In this document: piece after piece, positions 22,162 to 33,747 of the stretch
Position numbering within the stretch: the stretch's first letter is position 1
Layout of the letters: each line of letters starts with the position of its first letter
Assembly (NCBI GenBank): GCA_910890315.1
Contig: CAJVGD010000013.1
Coordinates: forward strand, 372,001 to 436,000
Direction: 5' to 3'
DNA length: 64,000 bases
DNA from: Serendipita indica DSM 11827
Taxonomy: Eukaryota; Basidiomycota; Agaricomycetes; Sebacinales; Serendipitaceae
Translations under genes and position numbers: made by a program
The notes under the pieces: generated by a model
The model's input: the letters and a program-made list of their open reading frames with translations, nothing else
Database searches by the model: none
Told to the model about the DNA's origin: nothing

Positions 22162-25100
22162 GAAGTTGCTAACAGGCCTTGCTTAGGTAGGAAACGGACT
22201 ATAGATGGGCCCATGACCACCATCGTTCGTTCGAAAGAGTGCCTAATTCGGACATAAGTGCCAGAAATACGATCTGCAGAAGAAAAAAACGCACTGGTAA
22301 TCACGGGTATCATAATTCGAGAGTGAGAAGCAGTTCATTTGGTTCTCTAGACTCGTTTTAGACATGCCCCTCTCCGATGAGAGCCAAGGGAGGTGGTAAA
22401 GTCCAAGGTTCTATACTCGGTCTGGCTTAGACCCACAACGTTGATTTGGTGAGGACGTCTGGCTTGAGATGACCCGCAACGGCAGTGTGCTGGTCAAGAT
22501 GATCGATGGAGAATGGCACGTCTCTGCAGGGGCGCGCCACGCAAGTCGGATGGTCTACGCATGTTTTCCTATTCACACATTCTATGGAAATAACACCTGA
22601 AAACTTCGGAGTGGCATGGCCAGGACTGATCTCCGTGGTACCCACAGTGGGACATCCGAGCCGAAAGCTAATATCGATCCCAGATATGGAAAATTCATAA
22701 TCTTAGAGTAAACCAGCCTAAATGTCCGTTAATACATGACTAACTCATGCCTATGTCCGTGGCGGAATCAGTCAGAGTTACCGCGACTAGTACTCCAAAT
22801 TGTGTGAAATCACTGTCATAAGAGACGAGTTCCGACCGCAATTGAGCGGTCTTTACTCCGGATATATCTTACTCGTAGTTGGTGCGATGATCATTTTCCT
22901 TGCTTCTATGCAAAGAACGAGATAATTTGTCAACTGGGAGTCATTAGTTCGCATTCAGGGTAGGCACAACGAGATCCTTACTTGAGCGCCCATTTCGCTC
23001 AACGCGCGCCGCCTGTCGCCAAAAAGATCAAAGTCACAGCGCCGGACGATCCTTGGGTATGGACCTCGACTCGCTTCGGAGTGATATGGCCGCACTCGTC
23101 ACGGAAGACCGGGGGCCTCAATGAGGAGAATGAGAGGCTAAACGAGGGGGCGGTAAATTCAGGAGAGGGAACAAGGCATTGAGGGCACGATGAACGCGAG
23201 ACAGTGAAGGACGTTCGCAAGCTCAAAGCCGGCTATGGAGCAATGCTCGCCGAGATATAGTCACGGTACCACGATGCCTGTTGCTTCTCCATTGTACTTA
23301 CATTGAGAACTCAATATGAGCTGGATGGAGATCGCTCTCTCGCCAAAGAAACTGACGGCGTGCCCACCTCGTTACTCGCCCCGGACGAACTGCCGCGACC
23401 GAACTGATGCTGCCACAGCATAACATCTGCTCCTACGGAAACCAAGAAAAAAAAAGGCATGTTATTGTACACTCGCTCCATGTCGAAACTAAAGTCTCTG
23501 TGTCTGCAAACGCCACTGTCGCACGTAACTCTTTTCGCCGACGCATCCAACCGCGCCCCGGAGAATGAGACCAAGTTCGCAGAAGGAAGGAGGACGTCTA
23601 TTTGCACTAACCGGCCGGAGCGACCATCAAGTGGGACGACCTCTCTCCAAGTCTGAACGATGCCTCCTTCTCCGATTCGCTCTCCTTGCAGTCTTTAATT
23701 ACGTCTCTGTGCACTCTCCATACCAGAGACGTACACTTTTAATGTGTCTTACCCAGCGAAAACTTCACGCTGACCAACCCGCCTCTGCGGCGAACGATCG
23801 CGTGCTGAAACGTCCCCAAGCCGTCCAGCGGACGGTAGAGTGGCTTAGGTTCGTATCATATGTGTTGCTTATGCAGATAGGATCCGAGCGACGGATGGGA
23901 GTCTGCATGAGTCTTAGACTTTGATTAGACAGGTTTGCGCCTGGAACTATGGGCTCTGCCTATTGGCTGTTATTATTCCTTTTCTTGAATTCATCTCGTG
24001 CAGCTCGACCCTCTTTATTGCCATACAAGCCTTGAGAGACCTGTTCTAAAGTTCGACTTTGGCGAGCTCATACTGAATCGAATTAGCGCCAAAATACAAA
24101 TATAATCGTGTGAAGGATTGCAATTATACGCCAGCCGTGAGTCCACGGACCAAAGCGCCGTCTACTGACAACTGGGGACGCTTCCGCCATCGGCGCTTGG
24201 GTTTTCGGCAGAGCTCTCATTGCACAATGTCTCCTACCGTGAACGGTGAATAGATCGGCGTTATGATCAGAAGACGAAGCGCCTCTATGGTGGAGATCCC
24301 ATAAAACTGACGCGTCGAGACCTCGTCCTGGCAGGCTCCATTTGAGACCATAACCACGCCCTTGCTATGTTTCGTGCATACCGTGGTTCATGGATTACGA
24401 CCATGTACGCCCAGTTTATGTTATCCAATCACTATGTAAGACGCTGTCTGTCAATGGCAACTACGTACAAGGGAACTCGGAAAGTCCGTAGCGAGCGCTG
24501 ACTGTCCAACTCCACACTTCGTTGACCTCTTTGGACAGAGTTAGCATGTGTCCAACGCAAAAGTGAACAGGTCACTCGCCAAGGACCTGGGTGCTACGCT
24601 CTGGAGAGAAGATTTTGAACTCGACAAAATGGGACTAGAACATGCAAGAAAAAGCCGCATTGAGCGTCCAGCACCCAAACGCGATGCCAATCGGGGCCGT
24701 CTGAGAACCCTCGACTGGAGCCGAGAGTGCAGGCCCCTAGATACAGGACAGAGACGCCGCTTGGCGCGTGTCGAGGTCTGAAAAGTCGCCTTCTGGCTCA
24801 GCATGGAGGTTGTGGATGAGCGTCGACTCGGTCTTTGGCCGACCACATCGTCGTCTCTGTGGCACAGTAAGCCCATGCAGAGGAAAAAGAAGAGCACGCA
24901 TGCCGGCGCCCTCTACCACGCCGCCCTTTCAGCTACTCTGGCTCATAGCGATGGTGAAGGCGGTGAGGGTGGTGCGAATAAAAACTGCGTTGCTTGTCGG
25001 TGCAAATGTGGGGAAGGTCGGAGAACGGCGGTTCTGAGGGCTGAGAGCTTGGCCAGCAAAACCAATGACCGCTTGACACTTTAGGCGCGCTTTACTGCTA

Positions 25101-25692
25101 CAGAGAGCTTGCGCAATACAGATTTGGCGTAGGTTCGCCGTCGGTGCAACGAGATCGTAGAGCTAGGGAGGCGAGCCGCCGTAAGGCAACTTAGGCCACT
25201 ATACGTTTGCACAAGCACAATAAAAGACACATCTCTGCGTTGGATGCTGTGGTAAGCTGGCGGCCCGTGTTGCTCTGCTGGTGGTCGGCTCCAAGGTATT
25301 TTCACGGGTCACACCACCGCGACCATTCTGACTTGAGCGCCCCTTTCAGTGGCTTAGGTGACACTTTCGACACCATTTATGCAGCTAGGACCGAAAAAGA
25401 TGGGAGAACCAGGGTTTTGTACGGAGACAGTCCATGCCGAATCAAGAGGATGACTTGTTGACTGCGGCCGGGATGCCTGACCGAGTGTGTTCAATCCATA
25501 AATAAACCAGTCGCTGAGCATCGCCTCTGTTTCTGAGTCCCAGGGCTCTGATTGGCTGCAACCTGCGCATTGGCCAAATTCCCACGCGAAATCGGACCAA
25601 AGTCCTGGTGCTCGGTGTTGGTACCATCTGCATAAAAAAAGGCCCAATATGACGAGGTTTAGTCGGTCAAACCAGTCCTCTTGTCCTTTAGG
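22162..25692. other. 3.5 kb with no supported gene
   Basis: Short frames occur on both strands (for example 22982-23182 +, 24548-24781 +, 24541-24897 -) but none carries a domain, a repeat family or an exon chain I can defend. No terminal repeats or target-site duplications were seen. It could hold decayed genes or regulatory DNA for the transporter that follows. Confidence 0.35.
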
Positions 25693-27910
25693 ATGATCCG
25701 CTACGCCATTCGCAAGTATCGCGAGCGCCGCGATCAGCCAACCAATCAAGACGCTTCACCTGAGCAAAACAATGAAGCATATTATCCCCCATCGACGTCG
25801 CAGCCACCCAAACAGTCAAAATGGGAAGAGTGGAAACCACGCCTGATCTTAATGAGCGCAATCATCCTTCCCGTCTTCCTTGAGACGTTGGATTATACTG
25901 GCATGCTTTATTCATAGCTTATCCTCACTTTCTCATCATGGTTTTGCAGTCGTTGCGACATCCCAAACTAACATTGCCTCCATCTTCAACCGTCTCGACC
26001 TCCAGTCATACATCGGCACGGCCTATGTCCTTGGCTCCACCGTCTTTCTCCCTATCAGCGCTTCCATTGCAGATGTCTGGGGACGATACTGGGCCATGCA
26101 GGCCTTTGTCTTCTTCTTCCTCATCGGCTCAGCCATTTGCACTGGCGCCAGCAGTATGCCCGTCCTTCTTGTCGGTCGAGGAATCTCCGGAATTGGTGCC
26201 GCTGGGTTACTTGCGGTAATTCCGTCTCTTTTCTATTAGCTCAGCGTCTCATTACTGTCTAGATTGTCCGCATCCTACTCGCGGACTCGGCCTCTTTGGA
26301 CGACAATAATGCCCAAGCAGCACTTATGATTCTCGCGTACACCATTGGGTATTCTTTGGGGCCAGTTGTGGGTGGCCTTTTACTACGAACTTCCTGGCGT
26401 TGGGTCTTTGGTATCAAGTACGTTTGCGATTCAACTTTGTTCTGAAGCTGATCACTATTGCGCCTAGTCTTCCGGTCTGCATTGCTTCAATGATCCTGAT
26501 GCACATCATCCTTCCAAAACGCTCAAAGGGACCTCAACCTCCTCAGCGTCTCAAGCGCCTGCCACCTCAGATTGCGGATTCGATCCAATCACAAGTTGGT
26601 ACTGGCTTCTGGAGTGGTGTTCAGCGCATCGACATTGTCGGTTCGCTCCTCTTTGTTGCCCTTGGTATCCTCATACTCCTCGGCCTCAACTGGGGGAGTA
26701 CTGAAGGCTGGAACCAAGTCAAGGTCATCGTTCCCTTGGCCGTAGGTGGTTTCCTCATCATCATATTCGTCATTTGGGAGTACATTGTCGACCATTCCAC
26801 CGACCATCTCGTCCAAGAATCTGGTGGCCGATACAATAGTGATGACGACGAGATGGAAGCACAGAAACAGACCAAAAGGGCCGGAAATCCTGGTACTCGT
26901 GCTCGTGCAGCAAGGTTTGCACCAGAGTTTGTTCGCGTGACAGACCCAATGCTGCCCATGAACATGTTCCGCTCCTTCGACGTCGTTGCAACCGATTTTG
27001 CAAGTATGACGAGTGGCATGGTCATGCTTGGCATCTTCTACTTTGTCGCCATCTTCTACGTGATCGTCAGCGGGAAAGATGCCGTCAGTGCGGGTGTTCA
27101 GTTACTCTACTTTGCTCCCGGATTGGTGCGTCCTTTTCCTTACCTTTTGCGACTCTTGTCGGCTCAATTGTCTCTCAGGGTCTCGGTGTTATGATTGCAA
27201 TGCGTCTCATCAAGATTATCCGACAACCTCGCCCAGTCATTCTCTTTGCCAGCGCCATCCTCCCAATTGGGGTCGGTCTTCTTTCCAAAGCACTTTACGA
27301 GAACAACCAGCCACAGAGTATCGGCTTCTTGATTATGACTGGTGCTGGTGTTGGACTTGGCTTTGGGCCGCTCTGTACGCCCTCGTTTCACACTACTCCT
27401 TGCGATTTTTGACCATGCTTTTCAGCTTATCAGGCACGATTCAGTCAACCTGAGGATCGCGTGGCTATCGTCGTCGCCTCGAATCTCTTCTTCCGCACGG
27501 CAGGCGGTACGATTGGTCTTGCACAACTCTATGCAGTCATGTACTCCCGCGTACGATCCTACATCTACAACCAAGTCTACGCAGGACATATCACCCCGCA
27601 AGATGCAATGACGATCAGTGCCTCGCTCAATAACGTCGGCTCTTCGCACGGTGGCGGAAGTGGAGGTGGTATTCTTGATTTACCAGAGGCGTTGAGAAAT
27701 GTCGCCACGAACGCGTTTAGGGACGGCCTCAGATGGGCGTTCATCAGCTTGATCCCCTGGTTGGTCGTCTCGTTTGTTCTTTGCCTCTTCCTCTCGCGTA
27801 TTCCCGACGAGAGGCTGAATCAAAAGCCTGTCGGAACGCAGACGCAGTCTTCAGAGCTGCAGCCAATACACGAGATGGAACAGGCCCAGCCTTCGAAAAA
27901 CCACGCCTAG
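25693..27910 (+). CDS. MFS drug:H+ antiporter, fungal multidrug-transporter type
   Basis: Six exons join in phase to 655 aa: 25693-25900, 25950-26215, 26263-26417, 26468-27125, 27179-27374 and 27426-27910. The hydrophilic N terminus is followed by many hydrophobic segments. The loop 2-3 motif A is present (SIADVWGRYWAMQ) and the antiporter motif C is GYSLGPVVGGLLL, typical of drug and siderophore exporters with 12-14 membrane segments. Other segments include LLVGRGISGIGAAGLLA and GFLIMTGAGVGLGFGPL. The C terminus is hydrophilic. It should sit in the plasma or vacuolar membrane and export small organic molecules with proton exchange; the substrate cannot be told. The first intron (25901-25949) uses a GC donor. 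Confidence 0.9.
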
Positions 27911-28899
27911 ACGTATATAACACGTATAACGATATATAATCTATAGTGATAATAGAAAGACTGCATTGCTGATAACTTTGCGTCGAGCCAAATCAGTCAC
28001 AAAGCAACCTTTTGACCTCGACAGCTCCTAACGGCCATGCCAGACGAGCAAAACGGCACGATGATGTAGCTACAATAATCCAATTTTGGAAATAATATTA
28101 TTTGCGGACCTGGTCGTCTTGTGGGTTGTGTGTCCGGTTTGTCGACGACCGCCTTTCTAGCTCAAAAGCAATCACTGGCGGATGAAATTTGCATTTCGGA
28201 GCCAGGATATCAGTCAGAATTCAATTTGACTGATCTTGTACCGCTGAGTCGACTCCTTGTGAGTTAGCACGGATCCGACTGTAGGCTCGCGCGTCTACTC
28301 TGTACGACGCTGCAACCTCGTGCGAATCAAGGATTACTCTTCACCGCTTTAGTCCTTGTCCTAGCTACCATCTTCACTCATTACATTGATTCTTTTTTGT
28401 CCCGTACGGCCCTCTGACCGGCGTCGCTCGTTTACCCCTATACCTCAGTCCAATGTCTTCTGCTCGTCCCGATTTACATCCACAATTCTCTCATTCCTTC
28501 CGATTTATTTCTATGTCGTCTATATAACCCGCAGCACCTGCCTTTTCTCCGATCTCTAGAGTAGACTTGTACTCCTTGTAACCATCCTCAATATACACGC
28601 ATTATACGGGTTCTATTTCGTCTAGAGTCGACTTTATTCATCGTTCCTCAAATACAAAGTCTGACTTGACGTTCACAACCTCTTCACTCTCGCCAAAAAC
28701 CTTACATTGACATTCGGCTGATGGCGCCACATAGACGCATTCGGGATCGTTTTGAACAACGCATTTCAACTCTATAGACTATAAGGGTATGAAATTCAGC
28801 ACAATATCATCCATTTCAACCCCCTAATTCATCGTCCCTAATTCTCTTGAAACAGCCCTGTTTCAGTGCATCTGGAGGATTTGGGCTAGTCATACCTAT
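27911..28899. other. intergenic, CT-rich, nothing recognised
   Basis: About 1 kb between the transporter and the inverted repeat. The part at 28300-28700 is rich in C and T with a TATA-like string (ctatataacccg, about 28520), resembling a + strand fungal promoter and leader, but no coding exon follows it before the repeat begins. Confidence 0.35.
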
Positions 28900-29950
28900 T
28901 CTGTTTCCTGTGGTAATCTACTCTGATCATGATCCTCATCGGCAGAGTCCCTGCCACTTACTGCGCAGGGACAATCACATCTCTGCACGATCATTTCACG
29001 CACGAATTCGGCTATATTTAGGAACTAAAGAAATATCTCCTCTAATCCAACTCGTCTATGCTTCGGCGAAGACCAGGGGGGATTTGTGAAGCATGCCAGT
29101 CGGCGTGGTTGTCATGTATCTGTGCAATATTCATATGACGCTCTGCTTGCCGCAAATGGTGTGCAACCTGAGAAGAATGTCGCGCAGCGCCCCGGTGGTC
29201 ACCACTATCTCATTGTCAGCGCACTGTTTGGCACATTTCATGGTTCAATTCGTGGACTGACTTGTTTGCTGCAATAATAGCAAGATTGTCATGGAAATCT
29301 GCATGATTGATATGGGCTTCTGCACGCTGCATATGCTGGTCTGATTGTGCTCGATGACTTGCATGGGCCGCACGATGTGGGCCGTAGTCGTATCTGAAGG
29401 AAAGGGGATTCTAAGTGAGTGTAAAGATGCATTCGTCGCGTCTGAACGCACGCGGGGGATGGAGTGGCGGACACCAAGAGAGTAGCCGATGCAAAAAGTA
29501 GGGCAAAGAAACCGAGGCGCATGTTGAACAAGGTGCGAAGAGAAGAGAATAGAGAATAGAAAAAAGTGGAAATGGGTGATGAAAGGCAAAGGTGAGAACC
29601 AGTCTGAGGAGTCGGTGGTTGACGAGGAGGTACTCTTATAGGCGAGCCAACTCAGGCCACATCACAAGCTACATGACGGCGTCATCCTTTCCTCCTAAGC
29701 CCCTAGTGATTGTATCAATTTAGTAATAGAATAACCGCTAGTTCTTGGCAATTAGTCTGGATGCAGTCCAGGTAGCTCTCACCGCGGCGCCTTGAATTGA
29801 ACCTCTGATAGTGTTCGTTGTTGGACCAGTGCAGTCGAACATGTCAAGGGAGCAGGATCTGTCAGTCTAAATGAGCGCCGTCCAGACGCCTTACAGAGTG
29901 GCCAGGGGCAGGGCGGCTACTCTGGACGGCAACTAGCCGCTCTGGATGAT
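28900..29950. repeat. left arm of a 1.05-kb inverted repeat
   Basis: Position x here pairs with 59987-x on the other strand. The arms were checked by eye over about 310 nt near the centre and show two mismatches, both close to the spacer. Encoded frames in the rest of the arms are identical. The spacer is 29951-30036 (86 nt). Outside about 28920 similarity to the right arm drops. The arm holds secreted-protein gene copy A. Confidence 0.9.
29216..29522 (-). CDS. small secreted His-rich protein, copy A
   Basis: Mirror image of copy B: exons 29522-29452 and 29393-29216, 82 aa. A signal peptide (MRLGFFALLFASATLLVSA) is followed by TPSP and a mature region of about 60 residues with histidine every few positions (AHINHADFHDN). 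Cysteine is nearly absent (one, in the final residues), unlike many cysteine-rich fungal effectors. A single intron of 58 nt lies just after the signal-peptide region. A TATA-like site lies about 110 nt upstream on the - strand (29633-29640). The function is unknown. Confidence 0.7.
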
Positions 29951-30346
29951 AAGAGCGATTATGTATCATTAGTTCGAGTACATGGGAGCCGTGAGTGGCC
30001 ACTGAGATGGCCGAACGTCGAGCTTGGCCGTTGCCCATCATCCAGAGCAGCTAGTTGCCGTCCAGAGTAGCCGCCCTGCCTCTGGCCACTCTGTAAGGCG
30101 TCTGGACGGCGCTCATTTAGACTGACAGATCCTGCTCCCTTGACATGTTCGACTGCACTGGTCCAACAACGAACACTATCAGAGGTTCAATTCAAGGCGC
30201 CGCGGTGAGAGCTACCTGGACTGCATCCAGACTAATTGCCAAGAACTAGCGGTTATTCTATTACTAAATTGATACAATCACTAGGGGCTTAGGAGGAAAG
30301 GATGACGCCGTCATGTAGCTTGTGATGTGGCCTGAGTTGGCTCGCC

Positions 30347-30354
30347 TATAAGAG
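30347..30354 (+). promoter_or_regulatory. TATA-like box of secreted-protein copy B
   Basis: tataagag lies about 118 nt upstream of the ATG at 30465, within a block conserved in copy C (TATAAAGAG at 32996-33004, 115 nt upstream of its ATG). The conserved position supports a core promoter. Confidence 0.5.
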
Positions 30355-30464
30355 TACCTCCTCGTCAACCACCGACTCCTCAGACTGGTTCTCACCTTTG
30401 CCTTTCATCACCCATTTCCACTTTTTTCTATTCTCTATTCTCTTCTCTTCGCACCTTGTTCAAC

Positions 30465-30771
30465 ATGCGCCTCGGTTTCTTTGCCCTACTTTTTGCATCG
30501 GCTACTCTCTTGGTGTCCGCCACTCCATCCCCCGCGTGCGTTCAGACGCGACGAATGCATCTTTACACTCACTTAGAATCCCCTTTCCTTCAGATACGAC
30601 TACGGCCCACATCGTGCGGCCCATGCAAGTCATCGAGCACAATCAGACCAGCATATGCAGCGTGCAGAAGCCCATATCAATCATGCAGATTTCCATGACA
30701 ATCTTGCTATTATTGCAGCAAACAAGTCAGTCCACGAATTGAACCATGAAATGTGCCAAACAGTGCGCTGA
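30465..30771 (+). CDS. small secreted His-rich protein, copy B
   Basis: Exons 30465-30535 and 30594-30771 join in phase to 82 aa. The first exon is almost entirely signal peptide (MRLGFFALLFASATLLVSA). The second encodes the hydrophilic mature part with RAAHASHRAQSDQHMQ, AHINHADFHDN and a closing VHELNHEM. The intron (gtgcgt...cttcag, 58 nt) is in the same place and phase as in copy C. Identical copies A and B point outward from the centre of the inverted repeat, so their promoters face each other across the spacer. The protein is probably exported; no known family is recognised. Histidine spacing suggests metal or pH-dependent binding, which is inference only. Confidence 0.75.
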
Positions 30772-31093
30772 CAATGAGATAGTGGTGACCACCGGGGCGC
30801 TGCGCGACATTCTTCTCAGGTTGCACACCATTTGCGGCAAGCAGAGCGTCATATGAATATTGCACAGATACATGACAACCACGCCGACTGGCATGCTTCA
30901 CAAATCCCCCCTGGTCTTCGCCGAAGCATAGACGAGTTGGATTAGAGGAGATATTTCTTTAGTTCCTAAATATAGCCGAATTCGTGCGTGAAATGATCGT
31001 GCAGAGATGTGATTGTCCCTGCGCAGTAAGTGGCAGGGACTCTGCCGATGAGGATCATGATCAGAGTGGATTACTACCAGAAACAGAATATAA

Positions 31094-31477
31094 CTAGTCG
31101 GCATCCTCCAAGCGCATTCGTCCATCATACCGACTGATACAATCCTGAAACGGGATCACATCATGGTATGTCGTAAAATATTCTCTAGCCCACTTCCCGA
31201 CTTGTACCCGTGGCGCAGCGGAGCCTCCGTTCGTCACCTGGAATCTGATCCCCAATGACCCGTATTTCGCTTCAATCATCTCCTTCACCACCTTGTCGTA
31301 CGTATTCAACGGGAGGATCCAGTCGTCCGAACCTAGGAGGCGCCTGGACTCTACAGGTAATGGCGTAGGGACTTGGATGACCAGCCTAGTCAAGGGAACG
31401 CCTCTAACTCGCTCTTTCAATATGTCTCCTATTTTCTCCAGTGATTCTAGAATTTTAGATGCCTTTTCTTCCGTCAC
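31094..31477 (-). pseudogene. duplicated 3' end of the F-box/LRR-like gene
   Basis: Region 31069-31471 matches 33723-34125 with two differences noted by eye (c/t at about 31293 and g/a at about 31350). It encodes the last 120 or so residues of the gene at 33748-35287 (ASKILESLEKIGDILKERVR ... RMRLEDAD) but has no upstream exon. The match ends abruptly at tttcttc. It looks like a truncated copy without its own promoter. Confidence 0.75.
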
Positions 31478-32995
31478 ATCTCGTCATCTTTTCTAACAGA
31501 TCGATAGCTCGTAAACATGAGTCTCGTCCACGAATTGAACCATAGGTACTAGAAATGAAATAGTCGCATACACTCGGTCAACAATGTCTCGTACTACTTG
31601 ATGAAGACGGCACTAGCGGAGTCAACGGCTCTCACGTACTCTGCCCAAACCACGCCTTACGCGATACTAGATCCACGAGATTTATGATTTGGGGCTCTGC
31701 CTTTGGCTGTGCAGGGCCCATCATCAGCTCTGGCTCACCCGTCTCCACTCCAACTCTCACCTCACTCCTAAAATTTTTATTACAGATATAACGTAGCATA
31801 TGTGCTCCTTTTACGTCAACGTTTGTCCTTTCGCTTTATTCTCTGACCACGTTCGAAGCGTCTGTCACTACTCCGCCGACTTGGTGGGATCCTCCAACAA
31901 CGGTTTGCCTCTAAACCTCTGTCCGACATTTAATGAGCGTCCGGTAGCTTCAACACTGGTCGCCACCTCATGATTCTCCAAGCTGGAACTGAACCGTTCA
32001 TTAGATTCGGCGACGTATAACCTCGTCCTCAAGACTGGAGTTACCGTATCGTCTAGTAGTAGCTCTTCTCGCTCCATCTCGAATGCTATGTTGGCACCAC
32101 TTCTCCAGGTACGCATCTATACTAATTCTTGTCTTATGTTGACTTATACCTTCTCTATCTTATAGTAAAGTAGTTGAATCCTTTCGTCGAGACCTCTCTC
32201 GGGTGCTTACGGAGGATACACGGGACCCACTCGTGTGTAATTCGACACTTGTCCCGACACTCGTTCGTTCTGACTCCATAGGCCTGTGCAAGTTCTTGAA
32301 CAGGAGCACTGACCTCTGGCAAATTCCGAAACTAGCTGACCCCCTTCGGCCGCGGTACTCGCAACGATTAGCATGTGTATATACGTCCATGAAATTGATG
32401 ACCAGCCCAGTTTGCACCGCTCATATGATATTCGATCGTTGGTTCGCGATCGTCCACATTTGCATTCATGACTGGTCAGAAGACTCACGAATTGGCGATG
32501 TTACTCAGGATCCGATTAGGTCGGGTGAAGCGGAATGTCAACATGACAAAACTATAGTACAGCCAGAAGAGATGTAGTGTCGTAAACGGATGAGAATTAT
32601 GGACACCAACTTTGAGTTTGCCCCGTAAGACGCGGACCCGATGTCACGGGATAAGGGTGAGAATGGGTCGAGAAGGAAACGGAGCCGTTGGAACGGCGTG
32701 ACTATTTATTTTCTCATTGAGGGTTTCGACATGCCACGGTAAGCGCTCATTTAGGCTGACAGATCCTGTTCCCTTTGCGCGCTCGACTGCACTGGTCCAA
32801 TCATGAACCCTTTTCAGAGTGTTAACCAAGAAAAGGGAGAGACGACATAGGTGGTGAGAGCCACCTGGATTGCATCCAGACTAGCCAAAGACTAGCGCTC
32901 ATCATATTACTAAAGTGATATACACGTGTAGTGCTGTACAGCGGAAAGGATGTCATTATCATAAGCTGATGATGTGAGTCTGTGTCGGCTTGCCC
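31478..32995. other. unresolved spacer with promoter of secreted-protein copy C
   Basis: Frames at 31868-32116 (-), 32160-32417 (-) and 32203-32577 (+) overlap each other and no domain is recognised. The + frame (LVPTLVRSDSIGLCKFLNRS, preceded by an acceptor-like atcttatag) could be an exon of a decayed gene. From about 32741 the sequence aligns with 30105 onwards, the promoter region of copy B. Confidence 0.35.
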
Positions 32996-33004
32996 TATAA
33001 AGAG
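32996..33004 (+). promoter_or_regulatory. TATA box of secreted-protein copy C
   Basis: TATAAAGAG, 115 nt upstream of the ATG at 33111, in the same context (gagtacctgctcgtcaacc) as in the other copies. Confidence 0.55.
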
Positions 33005-33110
33005 TACCTGCTCGTCAACCACCCACTCCTCAGACTGGTTCTCACATTTGCCTTTCATCAACACTTTCACTTTCTTCTATTCTTTTTCTCTTCTTCACAA
33101 CTTGTTCATC

Positions 33111-33430
33111 ATGCGTGTCGGTTTCTTTACCGTACTTTTTGCCTCTGCCGCTCTCTTAGTGTCCGCCACACCACTCCCCAGGTGCGCTCAGAGGCGACTA
33201 ACACGTCTGTGTACTCACCGAGACCCATTTCATTCAGGGATCGATATGCTGCACACCGTGCGGCCCAAGGGCAACACCAAGCACTGGCAAACTATCATCT
33301 AAACCAGGCAACAGACCACCTGAATCATGCAACTACGCATGATAATCATGCCACCGCGGCAGAACAGAGGTCTGTCGGCGAATTAAGCCATGAAATGGAC
33401 CGAAGCGATGGTGCGCTGACAATGAGATAG
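33111..33430 (+). CDS. small secreted His-rich protein, copy C (diverged)
   Basis: Exons 33111-33181 and 33238-33430 join in phase to 87 aa. The signal peptide (MRVGFFTVLFASAALLVSA) is close to that of copies A/B. The mature part keeps the pattern but not the exact sequence (RYAAHRAAQGQHQALANYH, ATDHLNHATTHDNHAT) and ends SHEMDRSDGALTMR. No cysteine is present in the mature chain. Intron position and phase are conserved. It lies tail-to-tail with the intact F-box/LRR-like gene, the arrangement from which the copies at 29-31 kb probably derive. Confidence 0.75.
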
Positions 33431-33747
33431 TGGTAACCACCAGGCCGCTGCACATCACGTGGCTCAATATAATTACCATATGGGACAAGTAGACCATCAT
33501 ACAGATCTTCATCAACACCACCAGAATCAGGCCGACTGGCATGGCGCACAGATTCCCCCTGGTCACCGTAGGAGCATAGACGAGTTGGATTAGAGGAGAG
33601 ATTTCTTTAGTGTCCTAAATACAGCCGAATTCGCGCGTGAAATGATGGTGCAGAGCTGTGAATATTGATGCGCAGTAAGTAGCTCACCCAGACTCTGCCA
33701 ACAAAGGACCATGGTCAGAGTGAATTACTACCAGAAACAGAATATAA

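Larger units (their letters stand above)
30037..31087. repeat. right arm of a 1.05-kb inverted repeat
   Basis: Reverse complement of 28900-29950. It begins atcatccagagc, the mirror of gctctggatgat at 29939-29950. The distal end runs into a near-identical copy of the 3' end of the downstream F-box/LRR-like gene. The arm holds secreted-protein gene copy B. Confidence 0.9.

Noticed and set aside
22162-25692. Search for a mobile element in the gene-poor stretch
   Set aside because: No terminal repeats, target-site duplications, or transposase or polymerase motifs were seen in any frame.
29086-29277. Mirror pair of 63-codon frames (also 30710-30901 -) in the inverted repeat
   Set aside because: They are antisense to exon 2 of the secreted-protein genes and have no start context or domain.
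28900-31087. Possibility that the inverted repeat is a pure assembly artefact
   Set aside because: Not excluded, but the arms differ at two sites near the centre, have a unique 86-nt spacer, and differ in what lies outside each end, which a simple mirrored assembly error would not give.
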